NCBI RefSeq assembly: GCF_028680575.1
Contig: NZ_JAPCKI010000001.1
Span: 473,781 to 537,780 of the forward strand
Reading direction: 5' to 3'
Length of the DNA stretch: 64,000 nucleotides
Origin: Acidovorax benzenivorans
GTDB lineage: Bacteria; Pseudomonadota; Gammaproteobacteria; Burkholderiales; Burkholderiaceae_C
Shown here: positions 53,977 to 64,000 of the stretch, piece after piece
Numbering within the stretch: position 1 is the first letter of the stretch
Layout of the letters: each line of letters opens with the position of its first letter
Position numbers and translations under genes: made by a program
Notes under the pieces: model-generated
The model's input: only the letters and a program-made list of their open reading frames with translations
Told to the model about the DNA's origin: nothing
Database searches by the model: none

Positions 53977-54435
53977 ATGGGATTCACTGCGCTTTCGCTC
54001 AAAGGCCGCGCGCTCCGGCTGCTGAGCCAGCGGGAACATTCGCGGGCCGAGTTGCAGCGCAAACTCCGCCCCCATGTTCAAGAGGGCGAAGACCTGGAGG
54101 CTGTGCTGGACGACCTGCAGGCCAAAGACTTCATCAGCGAGGCCAGGGTGGTGGAGTCTGTGTTGCATCGGCGCGCAGGGCGCCTGGGGGCATCGCGCAT
54201 CCGGCAAGAGCTGCAGGCCAAGGGGCTGGGGGCAGAGGCCGTGCAGCAGGCTGTGGTGCAGTTGCAGGGCAGCGAACTGGAGCGTGCCCGCGAGGTGTGG
54301 CGCCGCAAGTTTGGCGAGCCCGCCGCAGACCCGCAAACCCGCGCCAAACACATGAGGTTTTTGCTGGTGCGGGGGTTTTCAGGCGATGTGGTGCGGCGCG
54401 CGGTGCTGGGCGCCGACGAGTCTGACGAGGGCTGA
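53977..54435 (+). CDS. recX: Regulatory protein RecX
   Basis: A 152-residue RecX, which binds RecA filaments and limits their activity. The three-helix repeats are visible: LSLKGRALRLLSQREHSRAELQRKL at the start, VLDDLQAKDFISEARVVESVLHRRAGRLGASRIRQELQAKGL in the middle and KHMRFLLVRGFSGDVVRRAV at the end. It follows recA by 188 bases, a gap filled by the recA-tail duplicate and a repeat. The start at 53977 is the first Met and gives MGFTALSLKGRAL. Confidence 0.92.
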   Translation: MGFTALSLKGRALRLLSQREHSRAELQRKLRPHVQEGEDLEAVLDDLQAKDFISEARVVESVLHRRAGRLGASRIRQELQAKGLGAEAVQQAVVQLQGSELERAREVWRRKFGEPAADPQTRAKHMRFLLVRGFSGDVVRRAVLGADESDEG

Positions 54436-54495
54436 GCGCAGCTAACAAGAAGGAAGAAGGGCATCGGCCCCACTTCCTGGTGGGCTCTGGGGTCG

Positions 54496-55428
54496 TTACA
54501 CGCTCAGCATCAATTGCAGGTTCTGCACTGCGGCGCCGCTGGCACCCTTGCCCAGGTTGTCCAGGCGCGCAATGACCACGGCCTGCCGATATTGCTCGTT
54601 GGAAAACACGCGCAACTCCAGCTTGTTGGTGTCGGTCAGCGTGTCGGCGGCCAGCTTCAAATCATCGGTGGGCGGCAGCACGCTGACCCACTGTTCGGGC
54701 GTGTTGGTGCGGCTGTAGTGGCTGGCCAGCACGTCGTGCAAGTCGCTGGCCTTGGGGGCTCCGGGCAGCAGGTCCAGGTGCAGCGGCAACTGCACCAGCA
54801 TGCCCTGGCGGAAGTTGCCCACGGCAGGAATGAACACCGGGCGGCGCGTGAGCCCGGTGTAGCGCAGGATTTCGGGAATGTGCTTGTGCGTCAGGCCCAG
54901 CGCATAAGCCTCGTAAGGCGCCGCCGTGCCTGCCTCGTAGGCTTCGATCATGGTGCGGCCGCCACCGGAGTAGCCCGACACAGAGGGCAAGCTCAAGGGG
55001 TAGTCCGCAGGGATCAGGCCCGCGTCCACCAGCGGGCGCAGCATGGCAATCGCGCCCGTGGCGTAGCAGCCGGGGTTGGAGACGCGGGTGGCGTCGCGCA
55101 CCGCTTGCGCCTGCGCTGCCGCGAGTTCCGGAAACCCGTACACCCAGCCGTCGGCCGTGCGGTGGGCTGTGCTGGCATCGATCACCTTGACCTTGCGGCC
55201 CGAGGTGCGCTCGATCTCGTCCACCATGGCCACGGTGTCGCGCGCCGCATCGTCGTGCAGGCACAGCACCACCAGATCCACCCCCGCGATCAGGTCGCGC
55301 TTGGCGGCCGGATCCTTGCGCAACTCGGGCGCAATGCTGACCAGCTCGATCTGCGGCATGGCCTGCAGGCGCTCGCGAATCTGCAGGCCCGTGGTGCCGG
55401 CTTCGCCATCAATAAAGACTTTGGACAT
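54496..55428 (-). CDS. argC: N-acetyl-gamma-glutamyl-phosphate reductase, short type
   Basis: A 310-residue ArgC, which makes N-acetylglutamate semialdehyde in arginine synthesis. It starts [18 protein letters not shown], the short (type 2) ArgC pattern; the catalytic cysteine is in SNPGCYATG (near 117), with HKHIPEI in the second half supplying the conserved histidine. The start at 55428 is set by AGGAG seven bases before it; the longer frame upstream is non-coding. It faces away from sucC. No other arg gene is nearby. Confidence 0.93.
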   Translation of the reverse strand: MSKVFIDGEAGTTGLQIRERLQAMPQIELVSIAPELRKDPAAKRDLIAGVDLVVLCLHDDAARDTVAMVDEIERTSGRKVKVIDASTAHRTADGWVYGFPELAAAQAQAVRDATRVSNPGCYATGAIAMLRPLVDAGLIPADYPLSLPSVSGYSGGGRTMIEAYEAGTAAPYEAYALGLTHKHIPEILRYTGLTRRPVFIPAVGNFRQGMLVQLPLHLDLLPGAPKASDLHDVLASHYSRTNTPEQWVSVLPPTDDLKLAADTLTDTNKLELRVFSNEQYRQAVVIARLDNLGKGASGAAVQNLQLMLSV

Positions 55429-55632
55429 GGAGGTGCTCCTGCAAAAAGGCGGCAGCGTCTGCCGGATAGAAATGGGGGTGGGAAGGCCGCTAGGCCCGCC
55501 CAGGGTGTAAGTTAGGCACAAGGATGGTGCGTTGCAGCATGATACAGTCGCAGGTTGCCATGTCCCAAGCCCGCGGCCAGACATCTGTTCATGGTAAACG
55601 GGTAACTATCACCCTTCCCTGAGAGAGACCTC

Positions 55633-56793
<1,161 letters not shown>

Positions 56794-56808
56794 GCCCGGA
56801 GAACACAC

Positions 56809-57705
56809 ATGTCGATCTACATCAACAAAGACACCAAGGTCATCACCCAGGGCATCACGGGCAAGACTGGCCAGTTCCACACTGAGAAGTGCCAGGAATA
56901 CGCGAACGGCAAGAACTGCTTCGTGGCGGGCGTGAACCCCAAGAAGGCTGGCGAGTCGATCTTTAACATCCCGATCTACGCCTCCGTCAAGGAAGCTGCT
57001 CAGCAGACCGGCGCCACTGTGTCGGTGATCTACGTGCCGCCCGCAGGCGCTGCTGACGCGATCTGGGAAGCCGTCGAAGCCGACCTGGACATGGCCATCT
57101 GCATCACCGAAGGCATTCCGGTCAAGGACATGCTGATGGTGCGCAACAAGATGAAGGCCAAGGAAGCCGCAGGCGGCAAGAAGACCCTGCTGCTGGGCCC
57201 CAACTGCCCCGGTCTGATCACGCCTGACGAAATCAAGATCGGCATCATGCCCGGTCACATCCACCGCAAGGGCCGCATCGGCGTGGTGTCCCGTTCGGGC
57301 ACGTTGACGTATGAAGCCGTGGCCATGCTGACCGAAGTCGGCCTGGGCCAGTCGAGCGCTGTGGGCATCGGTGGCGACCCCATCAATGGCCTCAAGCACA
57401 TCGATGTGATGAAGGCGTTCAACGACGATCCAGACACCGACGCCGTGATCATGATCGGCGAAATCGGCGGACCTGACGAAGCCGAAGCCGCCCAATGGTG
57501 CAAGGCCAACATGAAGAAGCCTATCGTGGGCTTCATCGCTGGCGTGACAGCCCCTCCCGGCAAGCGCATGGGCCACGCTGGCGCGCTGATCTCTGGCGGT
57601 GCCGACACGGCCGACGCCAAGCTCGCCATCATGGAAGAGTCGGGCTTCATCATCACCCGCAATCCTTCGGAACTGGGCAAGCTGCTCAAGGCCCAGCTGA
57701 AGTAA
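56809..57705 (+). CDS. sucD: Succinyl-CoA synthetase, alpha subunit
   Basis: A 298-residue alpha chain. [20 protein letters not shown] is the CoA-binding Rossmann start, [21 protein letters not shown] the middle, and [10 protein letters not shown] carries the catalytic histidine (near 246-250) that is phosphorylated in the reaction. It follows sucC closely and has a GGAG ribosome site. The operon probably ends at the hairpin at 57792. Confidence 0.98.
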   Translation: MSIYINKDTKVITQGITGKTGQFHTEKCQEYANGKNCFVAGVNPKKAGESIFNIPIYASVKEAAQQTGATVSVIYVPPAGAADAIWEAVEADLDMAICITEGIPVKDMLMVRNKMKAKEAAGGKKTLLLGPNCPGLITPDEIKIGIMPGHIHRKGRIGVVSRSGTLTYEAVAMLTEVGLGQSSAVGIGGDPINGLKHIDVMKAFNDDPDTDAVIMIGEIGGPDEAEAAQWCKANMKKPIVGFIAGVTAPPGKRMGHAGALISGGADTADAKLAIMEESGFIITRNPSELGKLLKAQLK

Positions 57706-57791
57706 GTTGGCCGGCGCCGTCCCGCCCGTAAGCACAATTACGGACGCGGCGCACGGCGCAGACCGCTAGACTTGCGGCTCCTACAAAAAGA

Positions 57792-57830
57792 GAAGCGCTC
57801 GGAACCCTGGTTCCGGGCGCTTCTTGCATT
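57792..57830 (+). terminator. Terminator after sucCD
   Basis: GAAGCGCTCGGAAC-CCTG-GTTCCGGGCGCTTC: a 14-base stem with one G-U pair and a four-base loop, followed by TTGCATT. An A-rich CAAAAAGA lies on the left side, so it could work in both directions. It lies between sucD and terC. Confidence 0.68.
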
Positions 57831-57849
57831 CATAACAGTGGAGTCAGTC

Positions 57850-58536
57850 ATGGAGTTTCTGCAAAGCACCGATTTTTGGATCGGCCTGGTGAAGATCGTC
57901 TGGATCAACATCATTCTTTCGGGTGACAACGCGGTGGTCATCGCGCTGGCCGCTCGGTCCCTTCCCCCCCATCAGCAAAAGAAAGCCGTGTTCTGGGGCT
58001 CCGGCGCCGCCGTGGTCTTGCGGATTTTGCTGACCGTCGTGGCGGCCAAGCTGCTAGAGCTGTCGTTCCTGCAGATCGTGGGTGGTTGCCTGCTGCTGTG
58101 GATCGGCTTTCAGCTGCTCAGCGACGACGAAGAGGATGAGGGCGAGTCCAAAACCTATGGCAGCCTGATGGCCGCTGTGCGCACCATCCTCATTGCCGAC
58201 CTGGTGATGAGCCTGGACAACGTGATCGCCGTGGCGGCTGCGGCCCAGGGCAATGTGGTGCTGCTGGTGTTGGGCTTGGCCATCAGCATCCCGCTGGTGA
58301 TTTTCGGCAGCACGCTGATGATCAAGCTCATGGAGCGTTTTCCCATCATCGTGTTGCTGGGCGCCGCGCTGATTGGCTGGGTGGGTGGTGAAACCATCGC
58401 CAGCGATGTCATCTTGCACGACTACGCCGTGGCGCACCCCGCTTTGCACTATGTGGCGGCTGCCCTGGGCGCCGCACTGGTGGTGGGTGTGGGCAAGTTC
58501 TGGCGCAAGGGGGCGCGCAGCGCGTCTGCCTCCTGA
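57850..58536 (+). CDS. TerC-family membrane protein
   Basis: A 228-residue TerC-type integral membrane protein with seven or so helices. IVWINIILSGDNAVVIALAARSL (about 14-36) and DLVMSLDNVIAVAAAA (about 117-132) hold the paired Asp-Asn motifs (SGDN and SLDN) of the family, linked to metal handling (manganese or tellurite). Between them lies an acidic loop (DDEEDEGE). Its start at 57850 follows the terminator hairpin; no manganese riboswitch could be recognised in the short leader. It stands as a single gene. Confidence 0.9.
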   Translation: MEFLQSTDFWIGLVKIVWINIILSGDNAVVIALAARSLPPHQQKKAVFWGSGAAVVLRILLTVVAAKLLELSFLQIVGGCLLLWIGFQLLSDDEEDEGESKTYGSLMAAVRTILIADLVMSLDNVIAVAAAAQGNVVLLVLGLAISIPLVIFGSTLMIKLMERFPIIVLLGAALIGWVGGETIASDVILHDYAVAHPALHYVAAALGAALVVGVGKFWRKGARSASAS

Positions 58537-58753
58537 TCGTTGAAGCGGGGGCTCGCACGAAGGCGTAACCTTTTTGCGGACCAGCGGGTGACAAAAATGG
58601 CATCCGGGCGGTGTCTCGTCCCGGCGTTGCGTGACAAGAACGACACGCCACTCCATTTCCGCAGCCCATTCGTTGCCAATCGCCATCGTTTAGCGGTCCC
58701 GACGTCCTTGGTCAGCATGGGCGCAGTTATTGCTTGAAACCCTCCAATACTGA

Positions 58754-61432
58754 GTGGAACAACAGCAAGTGGGACGAAAAACCTCGGCACGGCGGATGGA
58801 TGGGTGGCGTACCGATGGCTTTTGGGGCGGATTGGTGGCTCTGGCCATAGTGGGCCTGTGCGCGATCACGGGCGCATCGCTGTCGCTCGAACACAAGCTC
58901 TACGACGCTGCTGTTCGCACTTCGTCCCCTGCCCCGTTGGGCGACGTAGTCATCGTGGGCATCGACGACGCGAGCGTTGCCACCGTTGGGCCCTGGCCCT
59001 GGCCGCGTGATATCCACGCACGCCTGATTGACCGCCTGTCAGCGGCTGGCGCCCAAACCATCATTTACACCCCCGCATTCACGCAACCGCAGAGCGACAG
59101 GGGCTTGACCTATCTCCGAAAAGTCCGCGAAACCCTTGCAGCAGCGGGTGATGGAACCGCATTGGCAGCTGAGCTGGGCCGTGTGGTGGGAGAGGCCGAG
59201 GCTGTACTCGACGGCGATGCGCGCCTGGCTGCTGCCATCCAGCGGGCGGGCAACGTATTCCTGGCTTCGCGCTATGAAGCCACGGGGACTCCGGCGCCTT
59301 TGCCGTCATACGTGCGCCGCAGCACGGTACCCGACCCAGGTGCTGGCGCGACTGTGATGCAGTCGGCCCAGCACCCCATCGCGTCGCTGGGCTCCGTGGC
59401 GGCCGGGGTGGGCCACGTGTACGCCGAGCCGGACCAAGATGGCCGCGTGCGCCAGGTGCCCCTGCTTCTTCGGTACGACAGCGTTGGAGTGCCGTCCCTG
59501 GCATTGCTGGCGGCGCAACACAGCTTGCATCTGGGGTTGGGTGATGTTCGTGTCGTGGATGCCTCTGGGGGGCTGCGGCTGGGAGGGCTGAATATTCCCA
59601 CCAATGCAGCTGCTGCGCTGCGTCCCCGCTGGCAGATGGCTGGCGATGGTTTGGGCTCCTTCCCTGTCTTGTCGGCCGCCAGCGTGCTCGATGAAACCAC
59701 CCTTGCCACCAGCCTCCAGGGCAAGACCGTGCTGGTGGGTGAAATGGCGGATGCGCTGGGGGCCTCCGCAGCGCAGTCGGGGGAGCGCCCCGCCTACCCC
59801 GTGGAGATGTTGGCGCAAACCTTGTCATCCATTCGCCTCGGGCTGGGTGTGGTGGAGCCAAGCTGGGCCACGCCGGTGGCTTGGTTGGTGTTGGTGCTGG
59901 TATTTCTGTATGTGGTGCTGTTGGCGCCGCGCATGGCGCGCCCGGTTGGGGTAGGTGCAGGTGCCGTGCTCGCGTTTACCGTGGTCACCGCCGAATGGAC
60001 CCTTCTGCGCTATGGAGGCTTGTGGGTCCCGTTGATGCTGCCCGTGCTGGGTGTGTTGGCGGGCACGGCTGTGGTGGCACTCTCGCATCGCGGACGGCAG
60101 GGCGAAGTCTCCGGGCGTTCCGCCGAAGCCGCTGAGGCTGACCGCATGATGGGCTTGGCCCTGCATGGCCAGGGCCAACTGGACATGGCCTTTGAGCGCC
60201 TGCGCAAGGTGCCCGCCAGCGATGCGTTGCTGGACAACCTTTACCACCTGGCGGAGGACTTTGAGCGCAAGCGCCTCTTCGCCAAGGCCCAGGCGGTGTA
60301 CGAACATATCCTGCGCCACAACCGCCAGTACAAGGACGTGCGCAGCCGCTACAAGCGTGCCCGTGCTCAGGCCCAAAGCGGCGGCGCGCCAACCTCGCTG
60401 GGCGTGGCGGATTCTGTGCCGCAGGCCAGCCCTGGTGCGCCCCTGCTGCCAGGCGACGCTACCGTCGGCGTGCCCATGCTGGGGCGCTACCAGATCGACC
60501 GCGAGATTGGTAAAGGTGCCATGGGAGTGGTCTATCTGGGGCGGGATCCCAAGATTGGCCGCGTGGTGGCCATCAAGACGCTGGCCCTGGGGCAGGAGTT
60601 TGAAGGTGATGCGCTGATTGATGCGCGTGCCCGGTTCTTCCGCGAGGCAGAAACCGCTGGCCGATTGCAGCATCCGAACATCGTGACCATCTTTGATGCG
60701 GGCGAGGAGCATGATCTTGCCTACATCGCCATGGAGTTCCTCAAAGGCCAGGATCTGACCCATGCCTGCGGCCAGGACCGGTTGCTGCCGGTGCCCACCG
60801 TGCTGTCGATTGCGGCCCGGGTGGCGGACGCGCTGGACTACGCCCACGCCCACAACGTGGTGCACCGCGACATCAAGCCCGCCAACATCATGTTTGACAG
60901 TGCGACAGACGCAGTCAAGGTGACGGACTTTGGCATCGCGCGCATCACGGATTCAAGCAAGACCCGCACGGGGCTGGTTCTGGGTACGCCCAGCTTCATG
61001 TCACCCGAGCAACTGGCTGGAAAGAAGGTTGATGGGCGCTCGGACCTCTATTCGCTGGGCATTACCCTGTTCCAGTTGCTAACGGGTGCGCTTCCTTTGC
61101 GGGGCGCGTCCATGACTGAGCTGATGCACAAGATTGCCAACGTGGAGGCGCCCGACGTGCGCCAGCTGCGCCCTGAACTCCCGGCCGCTGTGGCCAGGGT
61201 GGCGGCGCTGGCGTTGCAAAAGCGCCCGGAAGCGCGCTACCAGACTGGGCGGCAGTTCGCGGCGGATCTGCGGCAGGCCATGGTGGGCGAGGTGAGATTC
61301 AGCCCTGAACCAGTCGTCTATGATGCGGACCGCGATGCAACAGGGCAAGAAATGGCGGATTTTCAGGAAACCGTGATGGAGCCCCCCGCCGTGCGGGGTG
61401 CGGCAGCCCCGCCGATTTTGGGCGCCCCATGA
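58754..61432 (+). CDS. CHASE2-sensor Ser/Thr protein kinase
   Basis: An 892-residue membrane kinase. One helix near 23-43 leads to an extracytoplasmic CHASE2 sensor (about 45-370; VVIVGIDDASVATVGPWPWPRD), then three more helices (about 375-450, starting WATPVAWLVLVLVFLYVVLLA). A TPR-like spacer (about 470-540) follows. The Hanks-type kinase runs from about 575: GKGAMGVVYLG, Lys608 in VAIKTL, HRDIKPAN with Asp706, DFG at 725-727, and APE-like SPEQ. The start is a GTG at 58754 without a good ribosome site; an ATG at 58796 is possible. It is translationally coupled (ATGA) to the PP2C phosphatase, whose job is to reverse its action. Confidence 0.92.
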   Translation: MEQQQVGRKTSARRMDGWRTDGFWGGLVALAIVGLCAITGASLSLEHKLYDAAVRTSSPAPLGDVVIVGIDDASVATVGPWPWPRDIHARLIDRLSAAGAQTIIYTPAFTQPQSDRGLTYLRKVRETLAAAGDGTALAAELGRVVGEAEAVLDGDARLAAAIQRAGNVFLASRYEATGTPAPLPSYVRRSTVPDPGAGATVMQSAQHPIASLGSVAAGVGHVYAEPDQDGRVRQVPLLLRYDSVGVPSLALLAAQHSLHLGLGDVRVVDASGGLRLGGLNIPTNAAAALRPRWQMAGDGLGSFPVLSAASVLDETTLATSLQGKTVLVGEMADALGASAAQSGERPAYPVEMLAQTLSSIRLGLGVVEPSWATPVAWLVLVLVFLYVVLLAPRMARPVGVGAGAVLAFTVVTAEWTLLRYGGLWVPLMLPVLGVLAGTAVVALSHRGRQGEVSGRSAEAAEADRMMGLALHGQGQLDMAFERLRKVPASDALLDNLYHLAEDFERKRLFAKAQAVYEHILRHNRQYKDVRSRYKRARAQAQSGGAPTSLGVADSVPQASPGAPLLPGDATVGVPMLGRYQIDREIGKGAMGVVYLGRDPKIGRVVAIKTLALGQEFEGDALIDARARFFREAETAGRLQHPNIVTIFDAGEEHDLAYIAMEFLKGQDLTHACGQDRLLPVPTVLSIAARVADALDYAHAHNVVHRDIKPANIMFDSATDAVKVTDFGIARITDSSKTRTGLVLGTPSFMSPEQLAGKKVDGRSDLYSLGITLFQLLTGALPLRGASMTELMHKIANVEAPDVRQLRPELPAAVARVAALALQKRPEARYQTGRQFAADLRQAMVGEVRFSPEPVVYDADRDATGQEMADFQETVMEPPAVRGAAAPPILGAP

Positions 61433-62238
61433 CGCACGCCTCCACATCCATGACCTACGAATTCACTGCGCGGACCGACAAGGGCCGCGTGCGCTCCAAC
61501 AACGAAGACGCGGTAGCCGTTGACCGCGATGCGCAGGTCGCGATATTGGCCGATGGCATGGGCGGCTACAACGCGGGTGAGGTGGCTAGTGGCATGGCCA
61601 CCACCTTCATCCGTACTGAAATGGCGCGCTGGCTGGCCCAGGCGGGCGCGAGTCCACAGTCCACCGACGTGCGTCGAGCGCTGGAGATCTGTGTGGAGAA
61701 CGCCAACCACGCCATCCTGGGGGCGTCCCTTTCCAATCCGCAGTACGCGGGCATGGGGACCACGCTGGTGGTTGCAGTGTTTCATGGTAGCCGCCTGATC
61801 CTGGGGCACATTGGCGATTCGCGTTGCTACCGACTGCGCGATGGTGCTTTGCAGCAAATCACGCGTGACCATTCCTGGCTGCAGGAGCAGGTGGATGCCG
61901 GCCTGCTGACACCGCAGCAGGCAGCGCTGTCGTCCAACCGCAATCTGGTGACGCGGGCCTTGGGTGTCGAGCCCAATGTGCTGATGGAGGTGAACGAGTT
62001 CCAGGTGGCGCCCCACGATCTGTTTCTGCTGTGTTCCGATGGGCTCACCGACATGGTGTCCGACTCGGACTTGGCAGAGATGGTGCGGGCGCCCATGCCA
62101 TTGGAGGAAAAAGCGACACTGCTCATTGACACCGCCAACGCCAACGGCGGCCGTGATAACGTGAGCGTGCTGCTGGTGCAGGCTGCTGCAGGAGGCAAGA
62201 AGCGTGGCCTCATGTCCCGATTGCTAGGGGCCTCTTGA
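61429..62238 (+). CDS. PP2C-family Ser/Thr phosphatase (Stp1-like)
   Basis: A 269-residue metal-dependent phosphatase that removes phosphate from Ser/Thr. RVRSNNEDAVAVD, ILADGMGGYNAGEVAS (metal Asp42), GHIGDSRCYRLRDG, CSDGLTDMVSD and GGRDNVSVLLVQ are the five PP2C motifs in order. It overlaps the kinase stop by 4 bases. Together with the kinase, FHA protein and second CHASE2 protein it forms a signalling operon. The last 12 residues are a basic tail. Confidence 0.95.
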   Translation: MTHASTSMTYEFTARTDKGRVRSNNEDAVAVDRDAQVAILADGMGGYNAGEVASGMATTFIRTEMARWLAQAGASPQSTDVRRALEICVENANHAILGASLSNPQYAGMGTTLVVAVFHGSRLILGHIGDSRCYRLRDGALQQITRDHSWLQEQVDAGLLTPQQAALSSNRNLVTRALGVEPNVLMEVNEFQVAPHDLFLLCSDGLTDMVSDSDLAEMVRAPMPLEEKATLLIDTANANGGRDNVSVLLVQAAAGGKKRGLMSRLLGAS

Positions 62239-62279
62239 ACGGCCCGAAATACAACAATTCATCACATCAGGAGTGGATC

Positions 62280-62930
62280 ATGCCGAGAATGATCGTTTCA
62301 ATCGACGGCGTCGTCATCAAGGAAGTGCAGCTGACCAAGGAGCGGACCACGCTGGGTCGGCGGCCATACAACGACATCGTGATCGACAACCTCGCGGTGA
62401 GCGGTGAGCATGCCGTGCTCCACATGGTGGGGCAGGATGTGGAGATTGAGGACCTGGGCAGCACCAACGGTACCTATGTGAACGCCAAAGCCGTCAAGCG
62501 CCAGGAATTGCGCAATGGTGATACGGTGGAGGTGGGCAAGTACAAGATCCGCTTCCTGCAAGATGCCGAGGGCCAGAACTTCGAGAAGACCATGATCTTC
62601 AAGCCCGGCATGGTGCCGCCCGCCGTGGCTGCGTCCAGGCCCGCTCCTGCGGCCCCTGCGCCTGCACCAATTTCGGCGGTGATCCGGGTCATGTCGGGTG
62701 CTGCTGCGGGGCGTGAAGTGTCGCTGCAAAAGGTCGTGACCACCATTGGCAAGCCGGGGGTCGCTGTGGCCTCCATCACCAAGCGGCACCAAGGTTTTGT
62801 GTTGGCCCATGTCGAGGGGCCCGACATGCCGCTGCTCAACGGCGCTGCCATTGGTGCATCGCCAGTTCCGCTCAAGCACGGTGATCGCCTGGAGCTGGCC
62901 GGCACCGAGATGCAGTTCGAGCAAAACTGA
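62280..62930 (+). CDS. FHA-domain phosphothreonine-binding protein
   Basis: A 216-residue protein with an N-terminal FHA domain. TLGRRPYNDIVIDNLAVSGEHAVLH and DLGSTNGTYVNAKAVKRQELRNGD hold the conserved Gly-Arg, Ser-x-x-His and Asn-Gly residues that grip phosphothreonine. A Pro/Ala linker (about 120-140) joins a second, FHA-like fold (VIRVMSGAAAGREVSLQKVVTTIGK, 150-216) that lacks a clear Ser-x-x-His. The start at 62280 follows AGGAG. It is the likely reader of the kinase's phosphorylation, and would carry the signal to an unknown target. Confidence 0.93.
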   Translation: MPRMIVSIDGVVIKEVQLTKERTTLGRRPYNDIVIDNLAVSGEHAVLHMVGQDVEIEDLGSTNGTYVNAKAVKRQELRNGDTVEVGKYKIRFLQDAEGQNFEKTMIFKPGMVPPAVAASRPAPAAPAPAPISAVIRVMSGAAAGREVSLQKVVTTIGKPGVAVASITKRHQGFVLAHVEGPDMPLLNGAAIGASPVPLKHGDRLELAGTEMQFEQN

Positions 62931-63003
62931 CATCCCGCACAGGGCCCGCGTCATCATTGCGTGCCCTTGCTGACCTGAGCCCTTCTTTCCAGCGCGCGGA
63001 CCT

Positions 63004-64000
63004 ATGCTGCAGTCCCTGTCGCATCTGTTCCGTCGGCGCTGGCAGCGCATTGCGGTCACGCTGATACCACTGGTTTTTGCGCTGCTGCACGTGGCCGATG
63101 TACTCCACCTGCAGGTGTTGGAGCGACTGGACAACATCATCTACGACACCCGCTTGCGGGTGACCATGCCACGAACGCTGGACGAGCGGATCGTTATCGT
63201 CGATATCGACGAGAAGAGCCTGGGGCGAGTGGGCCAATGGCCTTGGCGCAGGGACAAGATGGCCGCGCTGGTGCATGAACTGTTTGAGCGCCAGCAAGTG
63301 TCGGTGGTGGGTTTTGACGTGCTGTTTGCCGAGGCCGATGAAAGTTCGGGCCTCTCCACGCTGCAACAGCTCGCCCAGGGCCCTCTGCGCAGCCAACCCG
63401 CCTTCAAGGAGCAACTGGAACGCCTGGCGCCATCGTTGGACTATGACGCCCTTTTTGCGCAGTCTCTGCATGGGCAGCCGGTGGTGTTGGGTTACTACCT
63501 TTCGGGCGAAGACCGCGACGGCATCACCAAAGGCATGCTGCCAGACCCCGCCCTGCCGGTAGGGCGCTTGCGGGGCTTGCCCCTGGGGGCAACTACGTGG
63601 CGTGGGTACAGCAGCAATATCGAGGTCCTCACCCGCGCGGCACCGGCTGCAGGGTTCTTCAATTCGATCACGGACGAGGATGGGGTCGTTCGCTCCCTAC
63701 CCTTGTTGGCCGAGTACCAGGGGCAGTATTACGAATCGCTGGCGTTGGCCATGTTCCGTACCGCGATCGGTCTGCCAGAGATTCATCCGGGTTTTGTGAA
63801 TCCCACACCCTCCGGGACGCACGATTTACTCCAAAGCATTGTGTTGCGCCAGGATGGTCGCGCGCTGGCGCTCCCCGTGGACCAACAGCTGGCCACTCTC
63901 ATCCCCTACCGGGGGAGGGGCGACGCCAAAGGGGGCTCTTTCCGGTACATCTCGGCATCGGACGTTCTGGACGGCGCATTGCCGCCTGGCCAACTCAAGG
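63004..64000 (+). CDS. CHASE2-domain membrane protein, 3' end cut
   Basis: The first 332 residues of a second CHASE2 protein; it continues beyond the window. One helix (IAVTLIPLVFALLHVADVL, about 16-34) is followed by a CHASE2 domain, with RIVIVDIDEKSLGRVGQWPWRRDKM (about 62-86) close to the corresponding part of the kinase and further conserved pieces such as GFFNSITDEDGVVRSLPLL. In other genomes such a sensor is followed by an adenylate cyclase, a kinase or a histidine kinase domain; that part is not visible. The start at 63004 is the first Met and lies 73 bases after the FHA gene. Confidence 0.85.
   Translation, partial: MLQSLSHLFRRRWQRIAVTLIPLVFALLHVADVLHLQVLERLDNIIYDTRLRVTMPRTLDERIVIVDIDEKSLGRVGQWPWRRDKMAALVHELFERQQVSVVGFDVLFAEADESSGLSTLQQLAQGPLRSQPAFKEQLERLAPSLDYDALFAQSLHGQPVVLGYYLSGEDRDGITKGMLPDPALPVGRLRGLPLGATTWRGYSSNIEVLTRAAPAAGFFNSITDEDGVVRSLPLLAEYQGQYYESLALAMFRTAIGLPEIHPGFVNPTPSGTHDLLQSIVLRQDGRALALPVDQQLATLIPYRGRGDAKGGSFRYISASDVLDGALPPGQLK

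Noticed and set aside
57706..57849. Manganese (yybP-ykoY) riboswitch before terC
   Set aside because: The leader is short and the only structure is a terminator-like hairpin; the riboswitch core could not be recognised.

Overview
The window looks like chromosome from a high-GC betaproteobacterium of the Comamonadaceae, probably Acidovorax or a close relative. The grounds are a Bug-type tricarboxylate-binding protein, a TctE/TctD-like two-component pair, the recA-recX / argC / sucCD / terC neighbourhood, the short form of ArgC, and a family of 40-45 bp intergenic palindromes (AGCGCTTAT..ATAAGCGCT..AGCTATCAA) seen about ten times. The genus is inferred from gene content and style, not from a database search. 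No rRNA, tRNA, CRISPR array, transposase or complete prophage was seen.

Layout. (a) 1-5289, all minus strand: a tightly packed operon reading APS kinase, Asp/Asn beta-hydroxylase, sulfotransferase, GNAT acetyltransferase, three small phage-tail-collar-domain proteins and a second sulfotransferase that runs off the left edge. It is not a phage. It looks like a modification-and-secretion system of unknown function and is the strongest candidate here for an undescribed system. (b) 5501-22720: housekeeping and accessory genes: uvrA, a RIO-type kinase, a DTW tRNA-modifying enzyme, a methyltransferase, a regulator / beta-propeller / DUF899 group, DUF2130, and a LysR-pirin pair. (c) 22721-31130: an accessory, partly AT-rich zone with a class II Fic protein between near-identical 105 bp repeats, a FosX-like fosfomycin hydrolase, a GSU2403-like nucleotidyltransferase, a YdeI-like gene broken in a G tract, a two-gene AAA-ATPase + TOPRIM-like module (probable anti-phage system), a helicase fragment and a membrane protein.

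(d) 31131-37812: MFS transporter, tyrosine phosphatase, two AraC regulators, glycerophosphodiesterase lipoprotein, PEBP-like protein and small membrane proteins. (e) 37975-43238: topoisomerase III with a SWIB tail, divergent from a SET-domain methyltransferase that runs into birA and a SPOR protein. The divergent gap carries a 45 bp perfectly alternating purine-pyrimidine tract. (f) 43279-52571: MBL hydrolase, sensor kinase/response regulator, LysR/quinone-reductase pair, N-formylglutamate amidohydrolase, Bug protein/LysR pair, MarR. (g) 52634-58536: recA with a LexA-box-like site, a duplicated recA 3' tail, recX, argC, sucCD, terC. (h) 58754-64000: a CHASE2-Ser/Thr kinase, PP2C phosphatase, FHA protein and a second CHASE2 protein cut by the right edge, together a phospho-signalling operon.

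Most gene starts were placed at the Met, GTG or TTG codon supported by a ribosome binding site, an overlap with the preceding stop, or the family N-terminus. Less certain starts are flagged.
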